In this document: positions 28,905-38,528 of the stretch, piece after piece
How positions within the stretch are numbered: position 1 is the stretch's first letter
Layout: each line of letters begins with the position of its first letter
Source of the DNA: Paramoeba atlantica
Taxonomy: Eukaryota > Discosea
DNA: 64,000 bases
Direction of reading: 5' to 3'
Assembly: GCA_977017575.1 (NCBI GenBank)
Contig: CDRNVI010000021.1
Coordinates: forward strand, 310,001 to 374,000
Position numbers and translations under genes: made by a program
The notes under the pieces: model-generated
Told to the model about the DNA's origin: nothing
Seen by the model: the letters and a program-made list of their open reading frames with translations, nothing else
Database searches by the model: none

Positions 28905-31109
28905 ATGACGAGCATACAGGTCGCGATTAGATTACGGCCGCTTCTGTCAGGAGAATCCGGTGCGAATAACATGGAATATCACAGTGAAACAAAGAGAATA
29001 TTATTCGGGCCAAAAACGTTTGATTGTGATCATCTGCTCAGCCCTGACTATAGCCAAGATAAAGTATTTCAGCAGTGCTGCCGTCCTACTCTAGATTCCA
29101 TTCGCGATGGCTCGCAGGGTACGATTATGGTTTATGGGCAAACAGGAACAGGTAAAACGCATACGATTTTTGGATCTGATCCGAAGAAAATGGATGGAAT
29201 ATTTTTTCTCTGCGTTTCACATCTTTTAGAGCGAATTCAAGACAGTCCGTCGACGTTGTCTGTGTCTGTGGTTGAGGTGTACATGGAAAAAGTAACTGAT
29301 TTGCAGACTGGGAAAGAGATTCCTGTATATCACGGGGCTGCACGAAATTTGACATGGTCCATAATATGTTCATTGCAACAATCCGCAGATATTATTTTTG
29401 GTGCGCTGCGAAGCCGTCATGTTGCCAGCACGTCAATGAATGAGAGAAGCAGCCGAAGTCACGTAATCGTGAACATGAAAATTTTGCGTCGGAAGAGCGT
29501 TGAGGTGTCCGACGAAGACTTGGCCGATGAAGCTGAGATTACGCTAAATGAATCGCATCTTGCCTTAGTTGATCTAGCAGGCTCAGAGTGTGTGGGTAAA
29601 AGCAAAGCACAAGGGAAGACCATGCAAGAGGCGTCTTCGATAAATCGCAGCTTACTGGCATTGAAGAAAATCATACTGGACCTCTCATCTCCGAATCCTC
29701 CTTCGCACATATCTTATCGGGATTCGAAACTGACCGAGCTCTTGCAGGACTCAATAGGCGGTTTTAGTCGGACCCTACTAATAGCTTGTGTATCCTCTAG
29801 CTCAAGGGATATTGAAGAAACGAAATCTACCCTGGAATATGCCACAAAGGCACGCTTAATTAAGAATTTGGTTAATTCCGAGAAAGAGAAATTGCAACTA
29901 AAGATCAAAGGCCTGCAATATGAATTGCAGAAAGCGAAAAACAAGCTTGAAATTCAAGCGAATGAACGAGGACACGTCGTTATCACAAAGTCGGAGTACG
30001 ACGACCTTTTACGAAGAGGCAGTCGTATTGAGGAGCTGGAAGAAGCACTAAAAGATGCACTTCAAAGTGCGGAGAAACGATTGAATGTTGTAGAATTTAA
30101 CCAAGGTCTTATGAAAAAACTTCGTGAATCATTGAGACTGAAGGACGAAGAAATTAGCAATTTACACGCTCGCATTAGCGGCGTAGAACATCGTCTTTTA
30201 CCGCTATTCGAGAATTGCACTAATAGATTGGAGAACCTTCTTTGTGAGGAAGCGGATGCCGTGAATGAAAAAGTTGCTCAAATGCACTCTTCATACATTT
30301 CACACGCTCCTGAACTTTCCCCACAATGGGATTTGCTTGAAACCAAATTTTCTTCCGTGCTTGCAGAATTTCGCGACAACATAAACGAGCAGTTTACTGA
30401 TATCCGGAACTCTGTGCAAGGCGTAATCAAGGCAGCTCCCTCAGCTGTTGACGTACAGGAATACAGAGACATTATCCCGGAACTACGGCGTAGTGCTGAG
30501 CGAACTTTAGAATTACTTAGTACTGTTGATAAGCGGGGAGATATGCTTCATGCTGTAACAAATGAAATGCAACAATATGCGGAAACATCGCATTCACATA
30601 TTTTAGCCTCTCAGGCGGCTATTCGAGAAGATCGCTCGGAGAGAATATTGGTTCCTTGCGTACGAAAAATGCTGAAGGACTGCCAAGACGAATATTTCGC
30701 TCACGTGAACCAAGATTCGTTGAAACTTCAAGAAAGGGAATTTTCATTTACTGGCCTGCGAGAGACTATGCATGAATTTCATGCACAAGCTGTGGAAATA
30801 ACTAATGAAGAATGTAATCCAGAGAAACGTGCCCGGTTACCTCATGGCTCAGCAAGAGACACGACAAGTAGCTCCCGTTCCACCCTGCGTCGGGACATTT
30901 ACGCGCGAGAAACAGACAGCCAAAAAGGATGCTCAGTAAAGGAGTCGCGAGCAGCTAGCGTGCAGCCGAGCAGCTCTGTATCAAATACCGAACACACCAC
31001 TCCAAGGGCCGCGAGTGCATCCTATGAGCTGCCTAGCCTAAAAGACAAATCGTGGAATAGAAAGCGACCACTTACCAACGCTACGAATAAGACTGTACTC
31101 AAAAAATGA
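28905..31109 (+). CDS. Kinesin motor protein
   Basis: A 734-residue kinesin with an N-terminal motor. Visible motifs: P-loop YGQTGTGKTHTIFG (~residues 76-89), switch I NERSSRSH (~178), switch II LVDLAGSE (~222) and HISYRDSKLTELLQDSIGG (~267). A coiled coil runs from ~residue 325 to 420, followed by a further helical stalk and a basic Ser-rich tail (~600-734). An N-terminal motor predicts plus-end movement; the subfamily was not assigned. CTTAG at 28888-28893 just upstream of the ATG is a possible splice acceptor. Confidence 0.95.
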   Translation: MTSIQVAIRLRPLLSGESGANNMEYHSETKRILFGPKTFDCDHLLSPDYSQDKVFQQCCRPTLDSIRDGSQGTIMVYGQTGTGKTHTIFGSDPKKMDGIFFLCVSHLLERIQDSPSTLSVSVVEVYMEKVTDLQTGKEIPVYHGAARNLTWSIICSLQQSADIIFGALRSRHVASTSMNERSSRSHVIVNMKILRRKSVEVSDEDLADEAEITLNESHLALVDLAGSECVGKSKAQGKTMQEASSINRSLLALKKIILDLSSPNPPSHISYRDSKLTELLQDSIGGFSRTLLIACVSSSSRDIEETKSTLEYATKARLIKNLVNSEKEKLQLKIKGLQYELQKAKNKLEIQANERGHVVITKSEYDDLLRRGSRIEELEEALKDALQSAEKRLNVVEFNQGLMKKLRESLRLKDEEISNLHARISGVEHRLLPLFENCTNRLENLLCEEADAVNEKVAQMHSSYISHAPELSPQWDLLETKFSSVLAEFRDNINEQFTDIRNSVQGVIKAAPSAVDVQEYRDIIPELRRSAERTLELLSTVDKRGDMLHAVTNEMQQYAETSHSHILASQAAIREDRSERILVPCVRKMLKDCQDEYFAHVNQDSLKLQEREFSFTGLRETMHEFHAQAVEITNEECNPEKRARLPHGSARDTTSSSRSTLRRDIYARETDSQKGCSVKESRAASVQPSSSVSNTEHTTPRAASASYELPSLKDKSWNRKRPLTNATNKTVLKK

Positions 31110-32393
31110 GTAAGACGTCGCAAATATTTTCCTATGGGAACTGACTTCTCTACTCTGTATCTCATTCTCCTCGTTCTCCTTGTCTAGCATCATCATCGTA
31201 TGACTTGCCTTAAGGTCTACTATAAAAATGAAAAAGTGTTCCTTTCGGATTAAATGTTTTACACTCTGTATGCGCCAGATGGTATTCTTTTAGACATACA
31301 AGCGCACCACTTTACCTGTATCAAGGACCCTTCATCACCTACCCTACATCCATCCGAAACTAAAACCATCTCCTTTTTCTTTTTACCCACCTCATCTTCA
31401 AACCTCATAAAATTAGCCTCAGGGGTCCGAATAACTATAAAACTTTATTATAGGTACTTTAAAGTAACTATATAATTTTTCCCTACCTTTATCTACCTAT
31501 ATTTTTTTGTCAATGATTTGCACTGGAATCGTACTATTTTGTTGAAATTTTTCAATGCCTGGGCTCTCGGGTAATACAGAAAGTCGAGCTGAATTTGTCC
31601 AGCGTTATTAGCAATAAGGCCTTGTACTACTTACAAGGAGGTGGAGGCCCGGAAAACAATTTCTGAATGTCGGCTCTGTAGTTCAAAAGCGGAACTTTGT
31701 TTGCGAAAAAGGCACTCGGACCTCGTACTCTTCAGCCCTGAGTCATAGTGAAGGAGAAGCGAGTCAGAAAGCGGAAGACGGAAAATGCTGTTGAAAGTGC
31801 AAATTTATGTCAAGTCCTATAAACCTTTCAAAGGTGTTCGAAACCATGATATAATGGAAGTGTGATCATGGAGTATGAAACGCGGCCATTCAGGATCCAT
31901 TGTTGCAGACACTGGCTATTCCCATAGTAGAACAACATGTTCAATATGCGTCTTGTGTTCTGGAAATGCTACAATCTGGAGTCAAGTGGTAGTGGAAATT
32001 TTAGAAGCAGAAACATTGATAACATTGTTCAACAATGTAATCGTTGATATCGCATGGCTTATCAACGACGATCAGAGAAGGCCTGGTGGAAGTGTTTTCC
32101 ACGTCTGATGCTGATGAAGCTTGTTCGGCACTATAACTGCCTGAAAACTATACCTGTGCAAGATTGTTTCCTAAGTAGGTAATCAGAAAAATCATTCCCT
32201 CCAACAAGGCCTACTCTCCGCGACCCGAGCACCCAGACTGCACAGATTCCCCACCCAAATGGCACAAAAAGTCGACCGCTAAAATTATAGGTACATAAAA
32301 CTTTAAAGGTAGTATAGGTACTTTATAGTATCTTTATTTATTTTTTTCCTAAAAACAGCCTAAAACAACTCTACACCATCTTCTCTATCCTCG
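31110..32393 (+). other. 1.28-kb gene-free stretch
   Basis: The longest gap outside the islands. No long frame. Near both ends occur similar words, TATAGGTACTTTAAAGTA (~31453) and TATAGGTACTTTATAGTA (~32314), plus TATAGGTACATAAAACTTTA (~32288), so the middle ~840 bp might be an inserted or duplicated unit. The interior is mixed-composition and could hold a decayed gene or non-coding RNA, but I recognise neither. Confidence 0.45.
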
Positions 32394-33170
32394 ATGAAAC
32401 CCCAGCAACACCAACAAAACCCCCCTCCCCCACCCCCCTCCCCCTCCCCCCCCTCCCCCTCCCCCTCCCCCACCGTCTACGACCTCACCCACGACCTCCA
32501 CGCCTCCCACCCCGTGTGGCCGGGCCGTCTCCCGCTCTGCCGCACCCGCGACACCTCCGTCCCCACCGAGGGCTACGCCACCGAGCACTACACCCTCGGC
32601 GGGGACTGCGGCACCCACGTCGACGCCCCCGCCCACTTCTTCCCCCACCTCCCCCCCATCGACCGCATCCCCCCCCACCGCCTTGTCGCCCCCTTGGTCG
32701 TGGTGGACGTCGCGGAGAGGTGTCGCGGGGACCCGACCTACGGGCTGGGGGTACGCGACATAGCGGAGTGGGAGGGGAGGTACGGGGGGATCCCACACGG
32801 GGCGCTGGTGTGTATGCGCTCCGGGTTTGATGAGAGGTTTGAGAAGGGGGGGGGGAGGGGGGAGGGGGGGGGAGATGAGTATTGTAACGCCATGAGGTTT
32901 CCGGGGTGGAGTGCGGAAGCGGCGAGGTATTTGGTGGAACGTGGGGAGGGGGATTCGATTGTGGGTATTGGGGTGGATACGTTGTCTACGGATGTGGGTA
33001 CGGATGAGAGTTTTCCGGTGCATAACATTGTACTGGGCGCGGGATTGTATCAGGTGGAGAATTTAAACTTGCGTAATGTTCCGGTCGTGGGGTGCACGGT
33101 GGTTGTGGCTCCATTGCGGATTCGTGGCGCCCCAGAATCCCCGGCGAGGGTGATCGCGTTTTACAGGTGA
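32394..33170 (+). CDS. Cyclase-family metal-dependent hydrolase (kynurenine formamidase-like)
   Basis: A 258-residue protein of the bacterial-type cyclase/kynurenine formamidase family. After a Pro/Gln-rich N-terminus (~residues 1-26) come YDLTHDLHASHPVWPG, then GTHVDAPAHF with the metal ligands His, Asp and His, then MRSGFDERF, FPGWSAEAARYLVE and GIGVDTLSTDVG, all in family order. The substrate cannot be told from sequence. A Gly/Glu-rich insertion (KGGGRGEGGGD, ~residues 147-157) splits the domain and is encoded by a G-tract, while the Pro-rich start is encoded by C-tracts. Confidence 0.88.
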   Translation: MKPQQHQQNPPPPPPSPSPPSPSPSPTVYDLTHDLHASHPVWPGRLPLCRTRDTSVPTEGYATEHYTLGGDCGTHVDAPAHFFPHLPPIDRIPPHRLVAPLVVVDVAERCRGDPTYGLGVRDIAEWEGRYGGIPHGALVCMRSGFDERFEKGGGRGEGGGDEYCNAMRFPGWSAEAARYLVERGEGDSIVGIGVDTLSTDVGTDESFPVHNIVLGAGLYQVENLNLRNVPVVGCTVVVAPLRIRGAPESPARVIAFYR

Positions 33171-33432
33171 GTCCTGTTGAGCTTATGAGGCCTACAGTAG
33201 TAGTGCTCGCTAAGGTCCAAAACAAGGCAAATGTCCTCTTAACCTTCCATCCCCACCTTTTAATAGTCCTATACAGTATTTTGCTTTTGACTGATATTCG
33301 GTTAGGTAATGCACGATTGTAGTAATTTGTTTTTGTTTTTCGAATAGGAAACTTTCGTGAAAAGACTTGTTCTATCTATGAAAAATGCATAGAGCAACTG
33401 GACAACGGCTTTGCTCACTTCAATCAGCGCAG

Positions 33433-34164
33433 ATGTTTAGTGTCCCACGTTGGGCGCCACGGAAAACGTACTCCGTCAACCTGAGTAATTATTTAAATGG
33501 ATTGTACTGCTATCCGATAGATAGTTTTTTGCAACGACACGCGAAAGCCACGTCCGAGGAGAATATTTTGTGGCGCACCAAGTTTTTGGTTGTGAAGGAC
33601 TCCAAAGTGCATGGAGTATATCAACCGCCGTGTGCTCACCCCCTTCCGGTTTCGTTTGCTCCTGAAGGTATTGCCCTAGAGGATTACAAAAATTTTGTTG
33701 CCGCACACGACGGAAACGTTTTCGTACTTATTGCCAGTCGTCTCACCATTATGTGTGGTTTTTTGCGTCACGATGGCACCTGGGCAAAAAGGCCCTGGAT
33801 CCACCCTATTGATTCCGTCTCCCGCGCGAACAGAATGCGAACCACTCGAAACTCTTCCGCGTTTCGTGAGATGTGCAACTTCTTTAACGCGCACACAGCA
33901 GAGATCGAGGCCGCGGCAACGCTGTACTTCCGTGTCTCCCCCGAGCACATAGTGTTAAATCCCACTTCGGAGCACTGCAAACGACAAGCCATGGTTGAGC
34001 ACCACTCCGCGGTGATTTGGGGGGACCAGTTGGAGAATAACCAAACGATCCCCTTTGGGGCCGATCCCAGGTGGGCGCCCCTCCCCTCTTGCGGGTGGGA
34101 GCAGCTGTTTCACACGGACGGGGTGCTACGTTTCATGAACAATGGCATTGTAGAGGTCGCGTAG
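33433..34164 (+). CDS. Unrecognised ~240-residue protein
   Basis: An open frame starting at 33385 or, more likely, at the Met at 33433 (MFSVPRWAPRKTYSVNLS). Composition is that of a folded globular protein rich in Trp, His and Cys: VHGVYQPPCAHPLPVSFAPE, RLTIMCGFLRHDGTWAKRPW, AALTLYF-like helix, HHSAVIWGDQLENN. No membrane span. The first 15 residues are Arg/Lys-positive and could direct mitochondrial import. No family identified. Confidence 0.55.
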   Translation: MFSVPRWAPRKTYSVNLSNYLNGLYCYPIDSFLQRHAKATSEENILWRTKFLVVKDSKVHGVYQPPCAHPLPVSFAPEGIALEDYKNFVAAHDGNVFVLIASRLTIMCGFLRHDGTWAKRPWIHPIDSVSRANRMRTTRNSSAFREMCNFFNAHTAEIEAAATLYFRVSPEHIVLNPTSEHCKRQAMVEHHSAVIWGDQLENNQTIPFGADPRWAPLPSCGWEQLFHTDGVLRFMNNGIVEVA

Positions 34165-34503
34165 GTCGTGAGAGGGTTTAACGGGGTGATCATTCTACCA
34201 GTCTACTACTGTTTCTCTGCGTTCGAAAATGCACTGGTTTTTTCTCGTATTGTTCACTTTTTGTGCTCTCGACTTGGAGCGATTACATTTCTGGGGAATA
34301 GTGGACAGTAACAAAATAACAAAAATTAACGAAAAGAGTTTTGAAGAAGACTGTAGGTCCACGTTCAACGCATCTGGAATCTTAAAGCATAACTGTAACC
34401 TTATCATACATGTATTCAATATTCTAGTTCACTGTCGTGTACCTCTTTTAATATGTGCATGCATATGACGTAAATCATATTTCCCATATTCTAAAGCGCT
34501 TTA
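34165..34503 (+). other. Intergenic stretch without recognised gene
   Basis: Sequence between the unknown gene and YOS1. A 79-codon frame is present (34229-34468) but has no protein-like features. Confidence 0.5.
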
Positions 34504-34782
34504 ATGGGGTTCAATCTTACCGATATTTTGAGAGCTTCTCTGTTGATAGTAAATAGCATGGCAATTCTTTCTGAGCGGAGATTTCTTGCGAAATGGGGGA
34601 TGGCCTCGCACGATGTAATGCGATCGCTCCAAACCATTAATACTAACGACATTGATGGGCAATTTGAACCTGGTTTGAGAACTCAAGTCGCCAACATCTT
34701 GAGCAGTGTCCGCCTTATACTCCGAATTCCACTGATTATCATAAACGTTCTCGCAATAATACTGGGAATAATCCTTGGATAA
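34504..34782 (+). CDS. YOS1: Yos1/IER3IP1 family ER-Golgi transport protein
   Basis: A 92-residue protein with the full family plan: an N-terminal membrane helix (LTDILRASLLIVNSMAIL), SERRFLAKWG, a polar loop, then QVANILSSVRLILRIPLIII and a second membrane helix running to the C-terminus. Yos1 works with Yip1 and Yif1 in COPII vesicle formation and fusion. The neighbouring downstream gene encodes syntaxin 5, which acts at the same membrane step. Confidence 0.9.
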   Translation: MGFNLTDILRASLLIVNSMAILSERRFLAKWGMASHDVMRSLQTINTNDIDGQFEPGLRTQVANILSSVRLILRIPLIIINVLAIILGIILG

Positions 34783-35022
34783 GACACATATGCTAAAATT
34801 TTACATGCGATATGTAATTTATTTTGTCGGTCTGATATCTACGACACGGTAGATAAAGTGGTTACATGTGTAACATGTCAGTGTAACGCAACATTTTTTT
34901 AAGTATTAAGTGATCATAAATTACCTTTTCTAAGCTCCAATGGTGCTTCAATATCGATATTCCTTGCTTATAGGACGGATTTTTGCACCACAAAATGCAT
35001 TCCTTGTGATAAAATGTAAAGC

Positions 35023-35958
35023 ATGAGCTTTCGTTCCGAACCTGTCGACCGCACCAAGGATTTGTTTCAGTATATAAAGATTCGACAAGACACACAGATC
35101 GACAAGCCATTTCACAGAAAAAGGTCTGCACACCATCCGCATGGGTCAGAAAAAACTGCGTCGACAGCAGCAAGTAGATCCTTTTCCCCTCCAGATTTGA
35201 CACCCATGACATTTGTCGCGCACTCTATGACACTCGCTGAGCAGATTTCTGCAACACAGGATATGGTCCACAATTTAACCGAAGCAGTAGCGGGTTCTAA
35301 TCGCTTTGGGAACGTTTTTGACGACGCTACACGTGATGTCCAGGAGCTGATATCGCTTATTCGACGTTCGCTAAAGGAAATTCAACACGAAACAGAATCT
35401 TTGGCTCGCAAGAGATCTCAGACAATCAGGTATAGTAGCGAGCAAGAAGCTCAGAACGAAGATGTCATCGTTCATTCGTTACGGTTAAGACACATGAAAC
35501 TTGCCAAGTCATTTCAAAATCAGTTAGCACTTCGCACCAAGGCGCTTGCCGAGGTGAATAAGCGACGTAGTAGATATGTTTATCACGGATCTGATCGCAA
35601 TACTCTATTTAGCTCTGACGAAAGAGGTTCTGTCGAATCTACTACGTTAAAGCTAGAAGAAACCGCATCTCAAACTCGGGATTTTTCACAGAGGGCAAAA
35701 GCTGCACATGGCCTTGAGAAATCTGTTCATCAGCTTTCGGATGTTTTTCAAGATTTTACCCGCTTAGTAACCGAACAGGAATCACTGTTGTTGCGAATAG
35801 ATGACGAGACGGAATGGTCACTAGGAGCCGTGCAAACGGGTCAGGGAGAACTACTCCGATATTTTCATAGCTTGCGGTCCAATCGGGGATTTATTCTTCA
35901 AGTCCTCTCTATTCTTTTAGGATTCGTATTGATTATTGGAATGGTTGTCCTCAAATAG
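35023..35958 (+). CDS. STX5: Syntaxin 5/Sed5 Qa-SNARE
   Basis: A 311-residue tail-anchored SNARE. It opens with VDRTKDLFQYIK (family RTxEF-like), has a three-helix Habc-type region with SFQNQLALRTKALAEVNKRR, a C-terminal SNARE motif (HQLSDVFQDFTRLVTEQESL onward, ionic-layer Gln in TEQES) and a final membrane span FILQVLSILLGFVLIIGMVV. Sed5 drives fusion of ER-derived and intra-Golgi vesicles. It lies 240 bp from YOS1. Confidence 0.9.
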   Translation: MSFRSEPVDRTKDLFQYIKIRQDTQIDKPFHRKRSAHHPHGSEKTASTAASRSFSPPDLTPMTFVAHSMTLAEQISATQDMVHNLTEAVAGSNRFGNVFDDATRDVQELISLIRRSLKEIQHETESLARKRSQTIRYSSEQEAQNEDVIVHSLRLRHMKLAKSFQNQLALRTKALAEVNKRRSRYVYHGSDRNTLFSSDERGSVESTTLKLEETASQTRDFSQRAKAAHGLEKSVHQLSDVFQDFTRLVTEQESLLLRIDDETEWSLGAVQTGQGELLRYFHSLRSNRGFILQVLSILLGFVLIIGMVVLK

Positions 35959-36081
35959 CGAAGTTGATAACAGAACTTTTAAACTTTGTTTGATTTCACG
36001 CCATTAGCCCCCTTCACCCTCAAACAACGTTCTGTTTGTCACTTAGCAAAAATCAGATTTATTTTAACTTTTCTCCTGTGT

Positions 36082-37935
36082 ATGTCGATCAGCTCCTTCG
36101 GCCGCGTGCTTTCAAAATTAAAAAAGGAACATGGAGGACAACCCCCACCCCCTCGTGACAAACAGCACCCCCCTATTCCTCCCCATTTACTTTCCCACCC
36201 CGGAACCGGTCATGACCCGTACGACTCCCATCCTCCCCCGCACCCCCCGTCCTACCGCATGGACGCCCACTCTCGTGAGTCCCACCCCCCACCCTACCCC
36301 TACCCCACCCACGAGTCCTACAATCCCGGTCACTGGCCAAACCACGAACGACCTCGAGAGTCTCCCATCGACCCCCGGAGTTACCCGCCCTCACTACAAT
36401 CCTACGGGCCGCCTCGGCCGTCTATTGGAGAAGACATCCTGCCGGAGGTCCCGTTAGGAACTTCGTTCTCCCATCTCGGGGCTCCGATGACCAGCTCTCC
36501 GACGACAAGCTCCTCTCTCGGCAGCCATCTTGACGGTTTCGGGTCCTCAAGAGCCCGTTCTCCTCGACTACAGGGAGCTCTCCCCTCCTCGATCCCAGCC
36601 ATCCCTTCCCCGTCTTCGTCTTCTGTTCCTTCGCCTGTGGACACAACCAATGCAGGGATTGAGGTCACACTACAAAAAGCAACCCCCCAGGACCCCCTGG
36701 GGCTAAACTTAAATGAGAATTTAGTGGTCGTGGGGATCCACGAGAACTCGGTAGCCTATCGAGCGCACGTCCCGCTGCGTCATCGTGTGGTGCTGGTCAA
36801 TGGGCAGCTGGTAAGTAATTTGGACCAGTTCCGACATGCCCTGGCCACCGACGGTAGTGGGTTGGACATTAAACTAAGGCTATCGCCCACGGTGCTGCGT
36901 AGTCAGTTGAACCAGGAGCTACTGGATAAAGTCGTGGCGAGGATAATTTCTGGGGAGGAGATTGATTTAGAGGCACTGAAGGCTAACGTGCGGTATGAGT
37001 TTCTCCACGAGGCAAGTCCGTTTCACAGTGCCTTTACACGTCGGTTAGAGGCAGCGCGCACGGTGATGAAATATTTGGATGATTTCGAGGTTTCGTTGGA
37101 AGAAACGGACGAGTTTGAGGCAGCGAAAGAATGCACCGATGAGGAGCTAGACGCCGCGCTGAAGTGGCTTGATACATTTGATCCTCCGAAAACTACGTCC
37201 GGTGAAGACGCTGCCCCCTCTACAGGGTCGGCGAGTATTCCTAGTGAGTGGATCTCTGAAACAGGACTTGGTATTGCTGAGAAAGGTCCGTATGGAAATG
37301 AGGTGGGTGGGAATTTGCCCACGCCCTCGGCCTCCGAAGGACTTCCTTCTCATCCGGTGGCTGTTGTAGTGAACGCACCGATGGCAGAGCTCCCGCCCAG
37401 CGCCCCCGTAGCGAACGCTCTGGCATCTGTGAATGATGCAGCCATGCCTGCGATCGATAAAACGACGGAACTGACATCACAGACTGGCGGCATCGAGGCA
37501 CTTAGAACCTTACCAGGGAATAAAATAACATCTCTTGCGGAACTTAGTGAGGAGGAAAACTCGGAGGATAATGTGATCATAAATAAGGCACCCCAACCCC
37601 CAACCGCGACTCCCGTGTCCCGCGGCTCACACCGCGAGGGAGAAAAAGGAAAGGATATCACCGAAGATCGTGAAAAGATAAGAAGAGACAAACGAAAAGA
37701 GCGTGCCGGTTATCAAGAAAATGAGGCTGTTGAAGATCGCTATGCTGCGCGCCGAGCCCGTCACGAGTCCCCTTACCGCAGTCGGTCCCGTTCTCGATCA
37801 AGAAAATACAAAAGGAAGTCTGCTGAAAGGGATAGACGATCGGATCGTGTGCACAGGAAAAGTCCACGACGCACAGAAAGATCGCCGGACAGAAGAGACC
37901 GTGAAACAAGATCTCGGCGCACAGGTAGGAGATGA
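36082..37935 (+). CDS. PDZ-like and RS-domain protein (putative splicing-related)
   Basis: About 617 residues from the Met at 36082 (MSISSFGRVLSKLKKEHGG); an upstream Met at 35986 would add a hydrophobic stretch. Order: Pro/His-rich low-complexity region (~residues 15-200), a PDZ-like fold (EVTLQKATPQDPLGLNLNEN, then VGIHENSVAYRAHVPL and VLVNGQLVSNLDQFRHAL, ~residues 218-285), an acidic helical middle, and a C-terminal RS domain (SPYRSRSRSRSRKYKRKS). RS domains typify splicing and mRNA-processing factors. A PDZ plus RS combination is unusual. The first half is C-rich, the PDZ half G-rich. Confidence 0.7.
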   Translation: MSISSFGRVLSKLKKEHGGQPPPPRDKQHPPIPPHLLSHPGTGHDPYDSHPPPHPPSYRMDAHSRESHPPPYPYPTHESYNPGHWPNHERPRESPIDPRSYPPSLQSYGPPRPSIGEDILPEVPLGTSFSHLGAPMTSSPTTSSSLGSHLDGFGSSRARSPRLQGALPSSIPAIPSPSSSSVPSPVDTTNAGIEVTLQKATPQDPLGLNLNENLVVVGIHENSVAYRAHVPLRHRVVLVNGQLVSNLDQFRHALATDGSGLDIKLRLSPTVLRSQLNQELLDKVVARIISGEEIDLEALKANVRYEFLHEASPFHSAFTRRLEAARTVMKYLDDFEVSLEETDEFEAAKECTDEELDAALKWLDTFDPPKTTSGEDAAPSTGSASIPSEWISETGLGIAEKGPYGNEVGGNLPTPSASEGLPSHPVAVVVNAPMAELPPSAPVANALASVNDAAMPAIDKTTELTSQTGGIEALRTLPGNKITSLAELSEEENSEDNVIINKAPQPPTATPVSRGSHREGEKGKDITEDREKIRRDKRKERAGYQENEAVEDRYAARRARHESPYRSRSRSRSRKYKRKSAERDRRSDRVHRKSPRRTERSPDRRDRETRSRRTGRR

Positions 37936-38528
37936 GAAATCGTGTTTAGCCTTTTAGCACTAAAAAATGTTGCATCTTTTTGGTTTTTGTACTCAAATTA
38001 GTTCCCAGATCGTACAGGCGGCTGTACAGGACTGGTACCGCTGCGGGGTACGATAGCTGGGTTAGGGTGGAGTAGCAAAACCTCCAATTAATTAATGTTC
38101 GAAAAAAAAAGAATCCCCCCCCCCAAAAAAAAGTTCGAATTAGTTTGAACTGATTTGAATCACAGTACGTAGTTATCACGCATAAATTGCTCTTATATTC
38201 CATGCAAATTGGGTTTTGAGCATTACCCTTTGTTGGATATTTTTTTTGCGTCGCGACTATGCGCACCACAGTGTACAATATTCTCTCCACTGACGAATTT
38301 ATTTTGAGTGATCTCAGGTGTTGTCATGTTTACCTTTTTGTATGCGTCGGTAAGCTATCTGTCATTCAATTTTTAGCATGGTTCGCGGAAGCTTTAAAAC
38401 TTTAAATAAACTTATTTAAAGTTTTTAGCTGATTTCTTTTTGCGTTTGCACGCAATGATACAATGATTTGTTATCTACTAATCGTGTAGTTGGTACCTCT
38501 CCCATACGCAAAGTACGACAGTACAGAC
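37936..38528 (+). other. Intergenic stretch with adjoining A- and C-homopolymers
   Basis: Nothing coding. At about 38101-38138 a run of A9, GAAT, about ten Cs and A8-9 is framed by TTCG words on both sides, a simple homopolymer structure. No repeat copies were recognised elsewhere. Confidence 0.5.

Noticed and set aside
31500-32340. Decayed retroelement in the 31.1-32.4 kb gap
   Set aside because: No reverse transcriptase, integrase or terminal repeat could be recognised in any frame.
32385-33023. 212-codon minus-strand ORF opposite the cyclase-family gene
   Set aside because: The + frame carries all conserved enzyme motifs; the antisense frame is composition-driven.
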